Shown here: one piece after another, positions 47,511 to 60,528 of the stretch
Layout of the letters: every line of letters begins with the position of its first letter
How positions within the stretch are numbered: position 1 is the stretch's first letter
DNA from: Euonymus europaeus
Taxonomy: Eukaryota; Streptophyta; Magnoliopsida; Celastrales; Celastraceae
Length of the DNA stretch: 64,000 bases
Direction of reading: 5' to 3'
Assembly: GCA_963580455.1 (NCBI GenBank)
Contig: OY756962.1
Coordinates: 10,806,001-10,870,000 of the forward strand
The notes under the pieces: model-generated
The model's input: only the letters and a program-made list of their open reading frames with translations
The model's database searches: none
What the model was told of the DNA's origin: nothing
Made by a program: the position numbers and the translations under genes

Positions 47511-47595
47511 GAATGCCAACCATTGTTGAATGCCAACCATTATTGAATGCCAACCATTGTTGAATGTCAACCATTGTTGAATGCCAACCATTATT
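47511..47595 (-). repeat. 17-bp tandem repeats in element C 5' LTR, five units
   Basis: Five 17-bp units; the second and fifth end ATT and the fourth has GTC for GCC. There is one unit fewer than in the 3' LTR. Confidence 0.9.
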
Positions 47596-47817
47596 GAATG
47601 GCAATGAAGAAGTTGTAAGCAATGATGTCAACAAAAACCTTCCATGATCTTCACTTGGTTTGGACTCATGATTGGGTCTATAAATATGAAAATAAACACA
47701 AAGTGATTCATTCATGGTGATTGACATTTATTTGTACAAAATCACTTCAAAAACCCCAACTTTGTGACAATGCTAATAATAATTTACATTTAAAGTAGAT
47801 GTTTTCAACATCTATCA

Positions 47818-47822
47818 GTATG
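47818..47822. repeat. Target site duplication of element C, right (GTATG)
   Basis: Matches 28122-28126; the interrupted B monomer continues with CAATTTTATTG. Confidence 0.93.
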
Positions 47823-48183
47823 CAATTTTATTGTTTCTTTATGTCCAAAATTACAAGTATTCGCTTCGTAAATTGTTCTGTTGTCAAGAGAACAAATTTC
47901 GGTCTAAATTTGGCAAAACTATTAAAAACAACTCCATAGAGAGAGTTGAGTAATTTTGGGCCATCAAAGTTGATCGGTGTACACTTTTTATTGTTTTTCT
48001 ATGTAAAATTTTACGAGCATAAGCTTCCTAAACAGCACCTTTCTATGACAAATGTACAAAAACCATTAAAAGCTCCACCGTAGATAGAGTTGAGGAACTT
48101 CAGACCATCAAATTGCTCGGTGTACACTTTTTATTATTCTTCTATGTCAAATTTTATGAATATAAGCTTCCTAGATTATTTCG
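47823..48183 (+). repeat. Satellite segment, plus orientation, up to the switch
   Basis: It contains the rest of the interrupted B monomer, an A monomer with an ~18-bp loss near 48031 (CTTCCTAAACAGC), and the first ~64 bases of another A monomer (from 48121). That monomer stops at ATTATTTCGA. Confidence 0.9.
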
Positions 48184-48187
48184 AAAG
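48183..48187. other. Satellite orientation switch point
   Basis: Left of this point monomers read plus (TACGAGTATAAGCTTCC); right of it they read minus (GGAAGCTTATACTCGTA) to the end of the window. The join lies within CGAAAGG, where the two orientations share two or three bases. The flanking arms CCTAGATTATTTCGA (48170-48184) and ATTGAAATAATATAGG (48201-48216) form an imperfect palindrome. Confidence 0.9.
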
Positions 48188-51056
48188 GTGGTGTTTTGGC
48201 ATTGAAATAATATAGGAAGCCTATACTCATAAAATTTGACATAGAAGGATAATAAAAAGTGTACAACGAGCAACTTTGAAGGCCCGAAATTGCTCAACTC
48301 TCTAGGTGGAGTTTTTTTAATAGTTTTGCCAAATTTAGACCAAAATTTGTTCTCTTGACAACAAAACAATTTACGAAGCGAATACTATTAATTTTGGACA
48401 TAAAGAAACATTAAAAAGTGCATACCGAGCAACTTTCATGGTTCGGAATTGCTCAACTCTCCTTATGGAGGAGCTTTTAACGATTTTGTCTATTTATCAT
48501 AGAAAGTTCGAGTTTTGGCATCGAAATAATATAGGAAGCTTATACTTGGAAAATTTAATATAGAAGAACAATAAAAAGTGTACATCGAGCAACTTTGATG
48601 GTCTAAAGTTGCTCAACTCAATCTACGATGGAGCTTTTAACGGTTTTTGTACATTTGACATAGAAAGGTGGTTTTTAGGAAGCTTAAAGTCATAAAATTT
48701 GACATAGAAGAATAATAAAAAGTGTACACCGAGCAACTTTAATGGCCCGAAATTGCTCAACTCTCTAGGTGGAGTTTTTTTAATAGTTTTGCCAAATTTA
48801 GGCCGAAATTTGTTCTCTTGACAACAAAACAATTTACGAAGCGAATACTAGTAATTTTGGACATAAAGAAACAATAAAAAGTGCATACCGAGCAAATTTC
48901 ATGGTTTGAAATTGCTCAACTCTTCTTATGGAAGAGCTTTTAACGGTTTTGTCTATTTATGATAGAAAGTTGGTGTTTTGACATCGAAATGATCTTGGAA
49001 TGTTATACTCGTAAAATTTGACATAGAAGAACAATAAAAAATGTACACTGAGCAAGTATGATGCTCCCAAGTTGCTCAACTCTATTTATGGTGGAGCTTT
49101 TAACGGTTTTTGCCCATTGTCATAGAAAGGTGGTGTTCAGGCATCGAAATAATATAGGAAGCTTATACTCATAAAATGTGATTTAGAATAACAATAAAAA
49201 GTGTACAACGAACAAGTTTGATGGCCCAAAATTGCTCAACTCTCTCGGTGGAGTTATTTTTAATAGTTATGCCAAATTTATACCAAAATTTGTTATCCTG
49301 ACAACAAAACAATTTATGAAGCGAATACTAGTAATTTTGGACATCAAGAAACAATAGAAATTGCATACTGAGCAACTTTCATGGTTCAGAATTTCTCAAC
49401 TCTCCTTATGGAGGAGCTTTGACGGTTTTGTCTATTTGTCATAGAAAGTTGGTGTTTTGGCATCGAAATACTCTAGGAAGCTTATACTCGTAAAATTTGA
49501 CATAGAATGACTATAAAAATAGTCCATCGAGCAACTTTGATGGCCTGAATTTGCTCAACTCTCTCGTGGAGTTGTTTTTAATAGTTTTGCCAAATTTAGA
49601 CCGAAATTTTTTCTACTGACAACAAAACAATTTACGAAGCGAATACTAATAATTTTGGGCATAAAGAAACAATAAAAAGTGCATACAGAGCAAGTTTCAT
49701 GGTTCAGAATTGCTCAACTCTCCTTATGGAGGAGCATTTAACGATTTTGCCTATTCATCTTAGAAAGTTTGTGTTTGAACATAGAAATAATCTAGGAAGC
49801 TTATACTCGTAAAATTTGACATAGAAGAACAATAAAAAGTTTAAAACGAGAAACTTTGATGGCCCGAAATTGCTCAACTCTATCTATGTTGGATCTTTTA
49901 ATGATTGTAGTCCATTTTTTATAGAAAGATAGTGTTTTGGCATCGAAATAATTTAGGAAGCTTATACTCGTAAAATTTGACATTGAAGAACAATAAAAAG
50001 TATACACCAAGCAACTTTGATGGCCCGAAATTGCTCAACACTCTAGTGGAGTTTTTTTAATAGTTTTGCCAAATTTAGACCGAAAGTTGTTCGCTTGACA
50101 AAAAACCAATTTACGAAGCGAATACTAGTAATTTTGGACATAAAGAAACAATAAAAAGTGCATACCGAGCAACTTTCATGGTTTGGAATTGCTCAACTCT
50201 CTTTATAGAGGAGCTTTTAACGATTTTGTCTATTTATCATAGAAAGTAGGGGTTTTGACATCGAAATAATCTAGGAAGCTTATACTCATAAAATTTGACA
50301 TAGAAGAACAATAAAAAGTGTACACCGAGCAACTTTGATGGCTCAAAATTGCTCAACTGTCTAGGTGGAATTTTTTTAATAGTTTTGCCAAATTTAGACC
50401 GAAATTTGTTCTGCTGACAACAAAACAATTTACAAAGCGAATACGAGTAATTTTGGACATAAAGAAACAATAAAAAGTGCATACCGAGCAACTTTCATGG
50501 TTCGGAATTGCTCAACTCACCTTATGGAGGAGCTTTTAACGATTTTGCCTATTTATCATAGAAAGTTGGTGTTTTGACATCGAAATAATCTAGGAAGCTT
50601 ATACTCGTAAAATTTGACATAGAAGAACAATGAAAAGTGTACACCGAGCAACTTTGATGGCCCAAAATTGCTCAACTGTCTAGGTGGAGCTTTTTTAATA
50701 GTTTTGCCAAATTTAGGCCGAAATTTGTTCTCTTGACAAAAAAAAAATTTTCGAAGCGAAAGCTAGTAATTTTGGACATAAAGAAACAATAAAATGTTCA
50801 TATCGAGCAACTTTCATGGTTCGGAATTGCTCAACTCTCCTTATGGAGGAGCTTTTAACGGTTTTGTCTATTTATCATAGAAAGTTGGTTTTTTGACATT
50901 GAAATAATCTAGGAAGCTTATACTCGTAAAATTTGACATAGAAGAACAATTAAAAGTGTACACCGAGCAACTTTGATGGTCTGAAGTTGCTCAACTGTAT
51001 CTACGGTGGAGCTTTTAATGGTTTTTGTACATTTGTCATAGAAAGGTGGTGTTTAT
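48184..51056 (-). repeat. Satellite, minus orientation, irregular monomers
   Basis: About 18 A- and B-type monomers of ~160 bp in mixed order, more diverged from each other than those further right. A short A monomer lacks ~20 bp near 48675. A distinctive monomer with AATGACTATAAAAATAGTCC lies near 49507, with relatives near 58197, 61313 and 63373. No gene. Confidence 0.88.
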
Positions 51057-54000
51057 GAAGCTTATACTCGTAAAATTTGACATAGAAGAACAATAGAAAA
51101 TTTACACCGAGCAAGTATGATGCTCCCAAGTTGCTCAACTCTATTTATGGTGGAGCTTTTAACGGTTTTTGCCCATTTGTCATAAAAAGGTGGTGTTCTG
51201 GCATCGAAATAATATAGGAAGCTTATACTCATAAAATGTGACTTAGAAGAACAATCAAAAGTGTAAACCGAACTAGTTTGATGGCGCAAAATTGCTCAAC
51301 TCTCTCGGTGGAGTTAGTTTTAATAGTTTTGCCAAACTTAGACCAAAATTTGTTCTCTTGACAACAAAATAGTTTACGAAGCGAATACTAGTAATTTTGG
51401 ACATAAAGAAACAATAAAAAGTGCATACCGAACAACTTTCATGGTTCGGAATTTCTCAACTCTCCTTATGGAGGAGCTTTTAACGATTTTGTCTATTTAT
51501 CATAGAAAGTTGTTGTTTTGACATCGAAATAATCTAGGAAGCTTATACTCGTAAAATTTGACATGGAAGAACAATAAAAAGTGTATACCAGGCAACTTTG
51601 ATGGCTCGAAATTGCTCAACTGTCTAGGTGGAGCTTTTCTAATAGTTTTGCCAAATTTAGGCCGAAATTTGTTCTCTTGACAACAAAACAATTTACGAAG
51701 TGAATACTAGTAATTTTGGACATAAAGAAACAATAAAAAGTGCATACCGAGCTACTTTCATGGTTCGGAATTGCTCAACTCTCCCCATGCAGGAGCTTTT
51801 AACGATTTTGCCTATTTATCATAGAAAGTTGGTGTTTTGACATCGAAATAATCTAGGAAGCTTATACTCGTAAAATTTGACATAGAAGAACAATAGAAAA
51901 TTTACACCGAGCAAGTATGATGCTCCCAAGTTGCTGAACTCTATTTATGGTGGAGCTTTTAACGGTTTTTGCCCATTTGTCATAAAAAGGTGGTGTTCTG
52001 GCATCGAAATAATATAGGAAGCTTATACTCATAAAATGTGACTTAGAAGAACAATCAAAAGTGTAAACCGAACTAGTTTGATGGCGCAAAATTGCTCAAT
52101 TCTCTCGGTGGAGTTAGTTTTAATAGTTTTGCCAAATTTAGACGAAAATTTGTTCTCTTGACAACAAAATAGTTTACGAAGCGAATACTAGTAATTTTGG
52201 ACATAAAGAAACAATAAAAAGTGCATACCGAACAACTTTCATGGTTCGGAATTTCTCAACTCTCCTTATGGAGGAGCTTTTAACGATTTTGTCTATTTAT
52301 CATAGAAAGTTGTTGTTTTGACATCGAAATAATCTAGGAAGCTTATACTCGTAAAATTTGACATGGAAGAACAATAAAAAGTGTACATCAGGCAACTTTG
52401 ATGGCTCGAAATTGCTCAACTGTCTAGGTGGAGTTTTTCTAATAGTTTTGCCAAATTTAGGCCGAAATTTGTTCTCTTGACAACAAAACAATTTACGAAG
52501 TGAATACTAGTAATTTTGGACATAAAGAAACAATAAAAAGTGCATACCGAGCTACTTTCAAGGTTCGGAATTGCTCAACTCTCCCCATGCAGGAGCTTTT
52601 AACGATTTTGCCTATTTATCATAGAAAGTTGGTGTTTTGACATCGAAATAATCTAGGAAGCTTATACTCGTAAAATTTGACATAGAAGAACAATGAAAAG
52701 TGTACACCGAGCAACTTTGATGGCCCAAAATTGCTCAACTGTCTAGGTGGAGCTTTTTTAATAGTTTTGCCAAATTTACACCGAACAAGTATTATGATCC
52801 CAAGTTGCTCAACTCTATTTATGGTGGAGCTTTTATCGGTTTTTGCCCATTTGTCATAAAAAGGTGGTGTTCTGACATCGAAATAATATAGGAAGCTTAT
52901 ACTCATAAAATGTGACTTAGAAGAACAATCAAAAGTGTAAACCGAACTAGTTTGATGGCGCAAAATTGCTCAACTCTCTCGGTGGAGTTAGTTTTAATAG
53001 TTTTGCCAAATTTAGACCAAAATTTGTTCTCTTGACAACAAAATAGTTTACGAAGCGAATACAAGTAATTTTGGACATAAAGAAACAATAAAAAGTGTAC
53101 ACCAGGCAACTTTGATGGCTCGAAATTGCTCAACTGTCTAGGTGGAGTTTTTCTAATAGTTTTGCCAAATTTAGGCCGAAATTTGTTCTCTTGACAACAA
53201 AACAATTTACGAAGTGAATACTAGTAATTTTGGACATAAAGAAACAATAAAAAGTGCATACCGAGCTACTTTCAAGGTTCGGAATTGCTCAACTCTCCCC
53301 ATGCAGGAGCTTTTAACGACTTTGCCTATTTATCATAGAAAGTTGGTGTTTTGACAACGAAATAATCTAGGAAGCTAATACTCGTAAAATTTGACATAGA
53401 AGAACAATAGAAAATTTACACCGAGCAAGTATTATGCTTCCAAGTTGCTCAACTCTATTTATGGTGGAGCTTTTAACGGTTTTTGCCCATTTGTCATAAA
53501 AAGGTGGTGTTCTGGCATCGAAATAATATAGGAAGCTTATACTCATAAAATGTGACTTAGAAGAACAATCAAAAGTGTAAACCGAACTAGTTTGATGGCG
53601 CAAAATTGCTCAACTCTCTCGGTGGAGTTAGTTTTAATAGTTTTGCCAAATTTAGACCAAAATTTGTTCTCTTGACAACAAAATAGTTTACGAAGCGAAT
53701 ACTAGTAATTTTGGACATAAAGAAACAATAAAAAGTGCATACCGAACAACTTTCATGGTTCGGAATTTCTCAACTCTCCTTATGGAGGAGCATGTAACGA
53801 TTTTGTCTATTTATCATAGAAAGTTGTTGTTTTGACATCGAAATAATCTAGGAAGCTTATACTCGTAAAATTTGACATGGAAGAACAATAAAAAGTGTAC
53901 ACCAGGCAACTTTGATGGCTCGAAATTGCCCAACTGTCTAGGTGGAGTTTTTCTAATAGTTTTGCCAAATTTAGGTCGGAATTTGTTCTCTTGACAACAA

Positions 54001-57000
54001 AACAATTTACGAAGCGAATACTAGTAATTTTGGACATAAAGAAACAATAAAATGTGCATACCGAGCTACTTTCATGGTTCGGAATTGCTCAACTCTCCCC
54101 ATGCAGGAGCTTTTAACGATTTTGCCTATTTATCATAGAAAGTTGGTGTTTTGATATCGAAATAATCTAGGAAGCTTATACTCGTAAAATTTGACATAGA
54201 AGAACAATAGAAAATTTACACCGAGCAAGTATTATGCTCCGAAGTTGCTCAACTCTATTTATGGTGGAGCTTTTAACGGTTTTTGCCATTTGTCATAAAA
54301 AGGTGGTGTTCTGGCTTCGAAATAATATAGGAAGCTTATACTCATAAAATGTGACTTAGAAGAACAATCAAAAGTGTAAACCGAACTTGTTTGATGGCGC
54401 AAAATTGCTCAACTCTCTCGTTGGAGTTAGTTTTAATAGTTTTGCCAAATTTAGACCAAAATTTGTTCTCTTGACAACAAAATAGTTTACGAAGCGAATA
54501 CTAGTAATTTTGGACATAAAGAAACAATAAAAAGTGCATAACGAACAACTTTCATGGTTCGGAATTTCTCAACTCTCCTTATGGATGAGCTTGTAACGAT
54601 GTTGTCTATTTATCATAGAAAGTTGTTGTTTTGACATCGAAATAATCTAGGAAGCTTATACTCGTAAAATTTGACATGGAAGAACAATAAAAAGTGTACA
54701 CCAGGCAACTTTGATGGCTCGAAATTGCTCAACTGTCTAGGTGGAGTTTTTCTAATAGTTTTGCCAAATTTAGGTCGAAATTTGTTCTCTTAACAACAAA
54801 ACAATTTACGAAGCGAATACTAGTAATTTTGGACATAAAGAAACAATAAAAAGTGCATACCGAGCTACTTTCATGGTTCGGAATTGCTCAACTCTACCCA
54901 TGAAGGAGCTTTTAACGATTTTGCCTATTTATCATAGAAAGTTGGTGTTTTGACATCGAAATAATCTAGGAAGCTTATACTCGTAAAATTTGACATAGAA
55001 GAACAATAGAAAATTTACAACGAGCAAGTATGATGCTCCCAAGTTGATCAACTCTATTTATGGTGGAGCTTTTAACGGTTTTTGCCCATTTGTCATAAAA
55101 AGGTGGTGTTCTGGCATCGAAATAATATAGGAAGCTTATACTCATAAAATGTGACATAGAAGAACAATCAAAAGTGTAAACCGAACTAGTTTGATGGCGC
55201 AAAATTGCTCAACTCTCTCGGTGGAGTTAATTTTAATAGTTTTGCCAAATTTAGACCAAAATTTGTTCTCTTGACAACAAAATAGTTTACGAAGCGAATA
55301 CTAGTAATTTTGGACATAAAGAAACAATAAAAAGTGCATACCGAACAACTTTCATGGTTCGGAATTTCTCAACTCTCCTTATGGAGGAGCTTTTAACGAT
55401 TTTGTCTATTTATCATAGAAAGTTGTTGTTTTGACATCGAAATAATCTAGGAAGCTTATACTCGTAAAATTTGACATGGAAGAACAATAAAAAGTGTACA
55501 CCAGGCAACTTTGATGGCTCGAAATTGCTCAACTGTCTAGGTGGAGTTTTTCTAATAGTTTTGCCAAATTTAGGCCGAAATTTGTTCTCTTGACAACAAA
55601 ACAATTTACGAAGTGAATACTAGTAATTTTGGACATAAAGAAACAATAAAAAGTGCATACCGAGCTACTTTCATGGTTCGGAATTGCTCAACTCTCCCCA
55701 TGCAGGAGCTTTTAACGATTTTGCCTATTTATCATAGAAAGTTGGTGTTTTGACAACGAAATAATCTAGGAAGCTTATACTCGTAAAATTTGACATAGAA
55801 GAACAATAGAAAATTTACACCGAGCAAGTATTATGCTCCCAAGTTGCAAAACTCTATTTATGGTGGAGCTTTTAACGGTTTTTGCCCATTTGTCATAAAA
55901 AGGTGGTACTCTGGCATCGAAATAATATAGGAAGCTTATACTCATAAAATGTGACTTAGAAGAACAATCAAAAGTGTAAACCGAACTAGTTTGATGGCGC
56001 AAAATTGCTCAACTCTCTCGGTGGAGTTAGTTTTAATAGTTTTGCCAAATTTAGACCAAAATTTGTTCTCTTGACAACAAAATAGTTTACGAAGCGAATA
56101 CTAGTAATTTTGGACATAAAGAAACAATAAAAAGTGCATACCGAACAACTTTCATGGTTCGGAATTTCTCAACTCTCCTTATGAGGAGCATGTAACGATT
56201 TTGTCTATTTATCATAGAAAGTTGTTGTTTTAACATCGAAATAATCTAGGAAGCTTATACTCGTAAAATTTGACATGGAAGAACAATAAAAAGTGTACAC
56301 CAGGCAACTTTAATGGCTCGAAATTGCTCAACTGTCTAGGTGGAGTTTTTCTAATAGTTTTGCCAAATTTAGGTCGAAATTTGTTCTCTTGACAACAAAA
56401 CAATTTACGAAGCGAATACTAGTAATTTTGGACATAAAGAAACAATAAAAAGTGCATACCGAGCTACTTTCATGGTTCGGAATTGCTTAACTCTCCCCAT
56501 GCAGGAGCTTTTAACGATTTTGCCTATTTATCATAGAAAGTTGGTGTTTTGACATCGAAATAATCTAGGAAGCTTATACTCGTAAAATTTGACATAGAAG
56601 AACAATAGAAAATTTACACCGAGCAAGTATTATGCACCCAAGTTGCTCAACTCTATTTATGGTGGAGCTTTTAACGGTTTTTGCCCATTTGTCATAAAAA
56701 GGTGGTGTTCTGGCATCGAAATAATATAGGAAGCTTATACTCATAAAATGTGACTTAGAAGAACAATCAAAAGTGTAAACCGAACTAGTTTGATGGTGCA
56801 AAATTGCTCAACTCTCTCGGTGGAGTTAGTTTTAATAGTTTTGCCAAATTTAGACCAAAATTTGTTCTCTTGACAACAAAATAGTTTACGAAGCGAATAC
56901 TAGTAATTTTGGACATAAAGAAACAATAAAAAGTGCATACCGAACAACTTTCATGGTTCGGAATTTCTCAACTCTCCTTATGGAGGAGCTTGTAACGATT

Positions 57001-58168
57001 TTATCTATTTATCATAGAAAGTTGTTGTTTTGACATCGAAATAATCTAGGAAGCTTATACTCGTAAAATTTGACATGGAAGAACAATAAAAAGTGTACAC
57101 CAGGCAACTTTGATGGCTCGAAATTGCTCAACTGTCTAGGTGGAGTTTTTCTAATAGTTTTGCCAAATTTAGGTCGAAATTTGTTCTCTTGACAACAAAA
57201 CAATTTACGAAGCGAATACTAGTAATTTTGGACAGAAAGAAACAATAAAAAGTGCATACCGAGCTACTTTCATGGTTCGGAATTGCTCAACTCTACCCAT
57301 GCAGGAGCTTTTAACGATTTTGCCTATTTATCATAGAAAGTTGGTGTTTTGACATCGAAATAATCTAGGAAGCTTATACTCGTAAAATTTGACATAGAAG
57401 AACAATAGAAAATTTACACCGAGCAAGTATGATGCTCCCAAGTTGCTCAACTCTATTTATGGTGGAGCTTTTAACGGTTTTTGCCCATTTGTCATAAAAA
57501 GGTGGTGTTCTGGCATCGAAATAATATAGGAAGCTTATACTCATAAAATGTGACTTAGAAGAACAATCAAAAGTGTAAACCGAACTAGTTTGATGGTGCA
57601 AAATTGCTCAACTCTCTCGGTGGAGTTAGTTTTAATAGTTTTGCCAAATTTAGACCAAAATTTGTTCTCTTGACAACAAAATAGTTTACGAAGCGAATAC
57701 TAGTAATTTTGGACATAAAGAAACAATAAAAAGTGCATACCGAACAACTTTCATGGTTCGGAATTTCTCAACTCTCCTTATGGAGGAGCTTTTAACGATT
57801 TTGTCTATTTATCATAGAAAGTTGTTGTTTTGACATCGAAATAATCTAGGAAGCTTATACTCGTAAAATTTGACATGGAAGAACAATAAAAAGTGTACAC
57901 CAGGCAACTTTGATGGCTCGAAATTGCTCAACTGTCTAGGTGGAGTTTTTCTAATAGTTTTGCCAAATTTAGGCCGAAATTTGTTCTCTTGACAACAAAA
58001 CAATTTACGAAGCGAATACTTGTAATTTTGGACATAAAGAAACAATAAAAAGTGCATACCGAGCAACTTTCATGGTTCGGAATTGCTCAACTCTCCTTAT
58101 GGAGGAGCTTTTAACGATTTTGTCTATTTATCATAAAAAGTTGGTGTTTTGACATCGAAATAATCTAG
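51057..58168 (-). repeat. Five-monomer ~800-bp higher-order repeat array, nine copies
   Basis: Copies start (at GAAGC) at 51057, 51857, 52657, 53371, 54171, 54970, 55770, 56569 and 57369, so periods are 800, 800, 714, 800, 799, 800, 799, 800 and 800. Each complete unit has five monomers (A A B A B). Landmarks are AGAAAATTTACACCGAGCAA, AATCAAAAGTGTAAACCG, ACAAAATAGTTTACGAAG, CATGGAAGAACAATAAAAAG and CCCCATGCAGGAGC. The third copy is rearranged. Units are very similar, which implies recent amplification. Confidence 0.92.
52657..53370 (-). repeat. Rearranged 714-bp copy within the 800-bp array
   Basis: A B monomer is fused to an A monomer at about 52779 (GCCAAATTTACACCGAACAAG). A second fusion near 53095 joins a B monomer directly to an AGTGTACACCAGG monomer. 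Both are what unequal exchange between out-of-register monomers leaves behind. Confidence 0.8.
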
Positions 58169-58966
58169 GAAGCTTATACTCGTAAAATTTGACATAGAAT
58201 AACTATAAAATGTGTCCACCGAGCAACTTTGATGGCCTGAAATTGCTCAACTCTCTCGGTGGAGTTGTTTTTAATAGTTTTTGCCAAATCTACACCGAAA
58301 TTTGTTCTCTTGACAACAAAACAATTTACAAAGCGAATACTAATAATTTTGGAAATAAAGAAACAATAAATAGTGCATACAGATCAATTTTCATGGTTCA
58401 GAGTTGCTCAACTCTCTTTATGGAGGAGCTTTTAACGGTTTTGTGTATTCATCTTAGAAAGTTGGTGTTTGGCATCGAAATAATCTAGGAAGCTTATACT
58501 CGTAAAATTTGACATAGAAGAACAATAAAAAGTGTACAACGAGCAAGTATGATGGTCCGAAGTTGTTCAACTCTATCTATGGTGGAGCTTTTAATGATTG
58601 TAGTCCATTTGTCATAGAAAGATATTATTTTGGCATCAAAATAATTTAGGAAGCCTATACTCGTAAAATTTGACATTGAAGAACAATAAAAAGTATACAC
58701 CGAGCAACATTGATGGCCCGAAATTGCTGAACTCTCTAGTGGAGTTTTTTTAATAGTTTTGACAAATTTAGACCAAAATTTGTTCTCTTGACAACAAAAT
58801 AGTTTACGAAGCGAATACTAGTAATTTTGGAAATAAAGAAACAATAAAAGTGCATACCGAGCAACTTTCATGGTTCGGAATTGCTCAACTCTCCTTATGG
58901 AGGAGCTTTTAACGATTTTGTCTATTTATCATAGAAAGTTGGTGTTTTGACATCGAAATAATCTAG
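58169..58966 (-). repeat. Satellite block with ATAACTATAAAA-type monomers
   Basis: A five-monomer-long stretch unlike the 800-bp unit, starting with the AATAACTATAAAATGTGTCC monomer. A related stretch recurs near 61285-62080, about 3.1 kb further on, including the monomer with GATTGTAGTCCATTTGTC. Confidence 0.8.
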
Positions 58967-60528
58967 GAAGCTTATACTCGTAAAATTTGACATAGAAGAA
59001 CAATAAAAAATGTACACCGAGCAACTTTGATGGCCCGAAATTGCTCAACTGTCTAGGTGGAGTTTTTCTAATAGTTTTGCCAAATTTAGGCCGAAATTTG
59101 TTCTCTTGACAACAAAACAATTTACGAAGCGAATACTAGTAATTTTGGACATAAAGAAACAATAAAAAGTGCATACCGAGCAACTTTCATGGTTCGGAAT
59201 TGCTCAACTCTCCTTATGGGGGAGCTTTTAATGGTTTTGTCTATTTATCATAGAAAGTTGGTGTTTTGACATCGAAATAGTCTAGGAAGCTTATACTCGT
59301 AAAATTTGACATAGAAGAACAATAAAAAGTGTACACCGAGCAACTTTGATGGTCCGAAGTTGCTCAACTGTATCTACGGTGGAGCTTTTAACGGTATTTG
59401 TACATTTTTCATAGAAAGGTGGTGTTTAGGAAGCTTATACTCGTAAAATTTGACAGAAAAGAAGAATAAAAAGTGTACACCCAGCAACTTTGATGGCTTG
59501 AAATTGCTCAACTCTCTAGGTGGAGTTTTTTAATAGTTTTGTCAAATTTAGACCAAAATTTGTTTGCTTGACAACAAAACAATTTACGAAGCGAATACTA
59601 GTAATTTTGGACAAAAGGAAACAATAAAAAGTGCATACCGAGCAACTCTCAAGGTTCGGAATTGCTCAACTCTCCTTATGGAGGAGCTTTTAACGATTTT
59701 GTCTATTTATCATAGAAATTTTGTGTTTTGACATCGAAATAATCTAGGAAGCTTATACTCGTAAAATTTGACATAGAAGAACAATAAAAAATGTACACCG
59801 AGCAACTTTGATGGCCCGAAATTGCTCAACTGTCTAGGTGGAGTTTTTCTAATAGTTTTGCCAAATTTAGGCCGAAATTTGTTCTCTTGACAACAAAACA
59901 ATTTACGAAGCGAATACTAGTAATTTTGGACATAAAGAAACAATAAAAAGTGCATACCGAGCAACTTTCATGGTTCGGAATTGCTCAACTCTCCTTATGG
60001 AGGAGCTTTTAATGGTTTTGTCTATTTATCATAGAAAGTTGGTGTTTTGACATCGAAATAGTCTAGGAAGCTTATACTCGTAAAATTTGACATAGAAGAA
60101 CAATAAAAAGTGTACACCGAGCAACTTTGATGGTCCGAAGTTGCTCAACTGTATCTACGGTGGAGCTTTTAACGGTATTTGTACATTTTTCATAGAAAGG
60201 TGGTGTTTAGGAAGCTTATACTCGTAAAATTTGACAGAAAAGAAGAATAAAAAGTGTACACCCAGCAACTTTGATGGCTTGAAATTGCTCAACTCTCTAG
60301 GTGGAGTTTTTTAATAGTTTTGTCAAATTTAGACCAAAATTTGTTTGCTTGACAACAAAACAATTTACGAAGCGAATACTAGTAATTTTGGACAAAAGGA
60401 AACAATAAAAAGTGCATACCGAGCAACTCTCAAGGTTCGGAATTGCTCAACTCTCCTTATGGAGGAGCTTTTAACGATTTTGTCTATTTATCATAGAAAT
60501 TTTGTGTTTTGACATCGAAATAATCTAG
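58967..60528 (-). repeat. Two tandem 781-bp higher-order repeats
   Basis: Units at 58967-59747 and 59748-60528 are nearly identical and share odd variants (GTTTGCTTGACAAC, GGACAAAAGGAAACAAT, CAAGGTTCGG, AGAAATTTTGTG). Each is a five-monomer unit in which one A monomer lacks ~19 bp (GGTGGTGTTTAGGAAGC), which accounts for 781 rather than 800. This is probably the newest duplication in the array. Confidence 0.9.

Larger units (their letters stand above)
28127..47817 (-). mobile_element. Element C: Athila-like Ty3/gypsy retrotransposon, decayed, interrupted by element B
   Basis: It is 19,691 bp long including the nested element B; without B and one target duplication it is about 10.3 kb, a usual size for Athila-type elements. 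LTRs lie at 28127-29391 and 46570-47817, with GTATG duplications outside. Reading leftwards on the minus strand come the primer site, gag, protease, RT-RNase H, integrase and a third ORF of the Athila type, then the polypurine tract. The coding frames carry many stops and at least two frameshifts, so the element is dead. The LTRs differ at about two dozen positions by eye, clearly more than in A or B. Confidence 0.92.
46570..47817 (-). repeat. Element C 5' LTR (1248 bp)
   Basis: It has the same TGTTATCG...CTATCA ends as the 3' LTR and about two dozen scattered differences from it. It contains five 17-bp tandem units and a TATA candidate. Confidence 0.93.
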
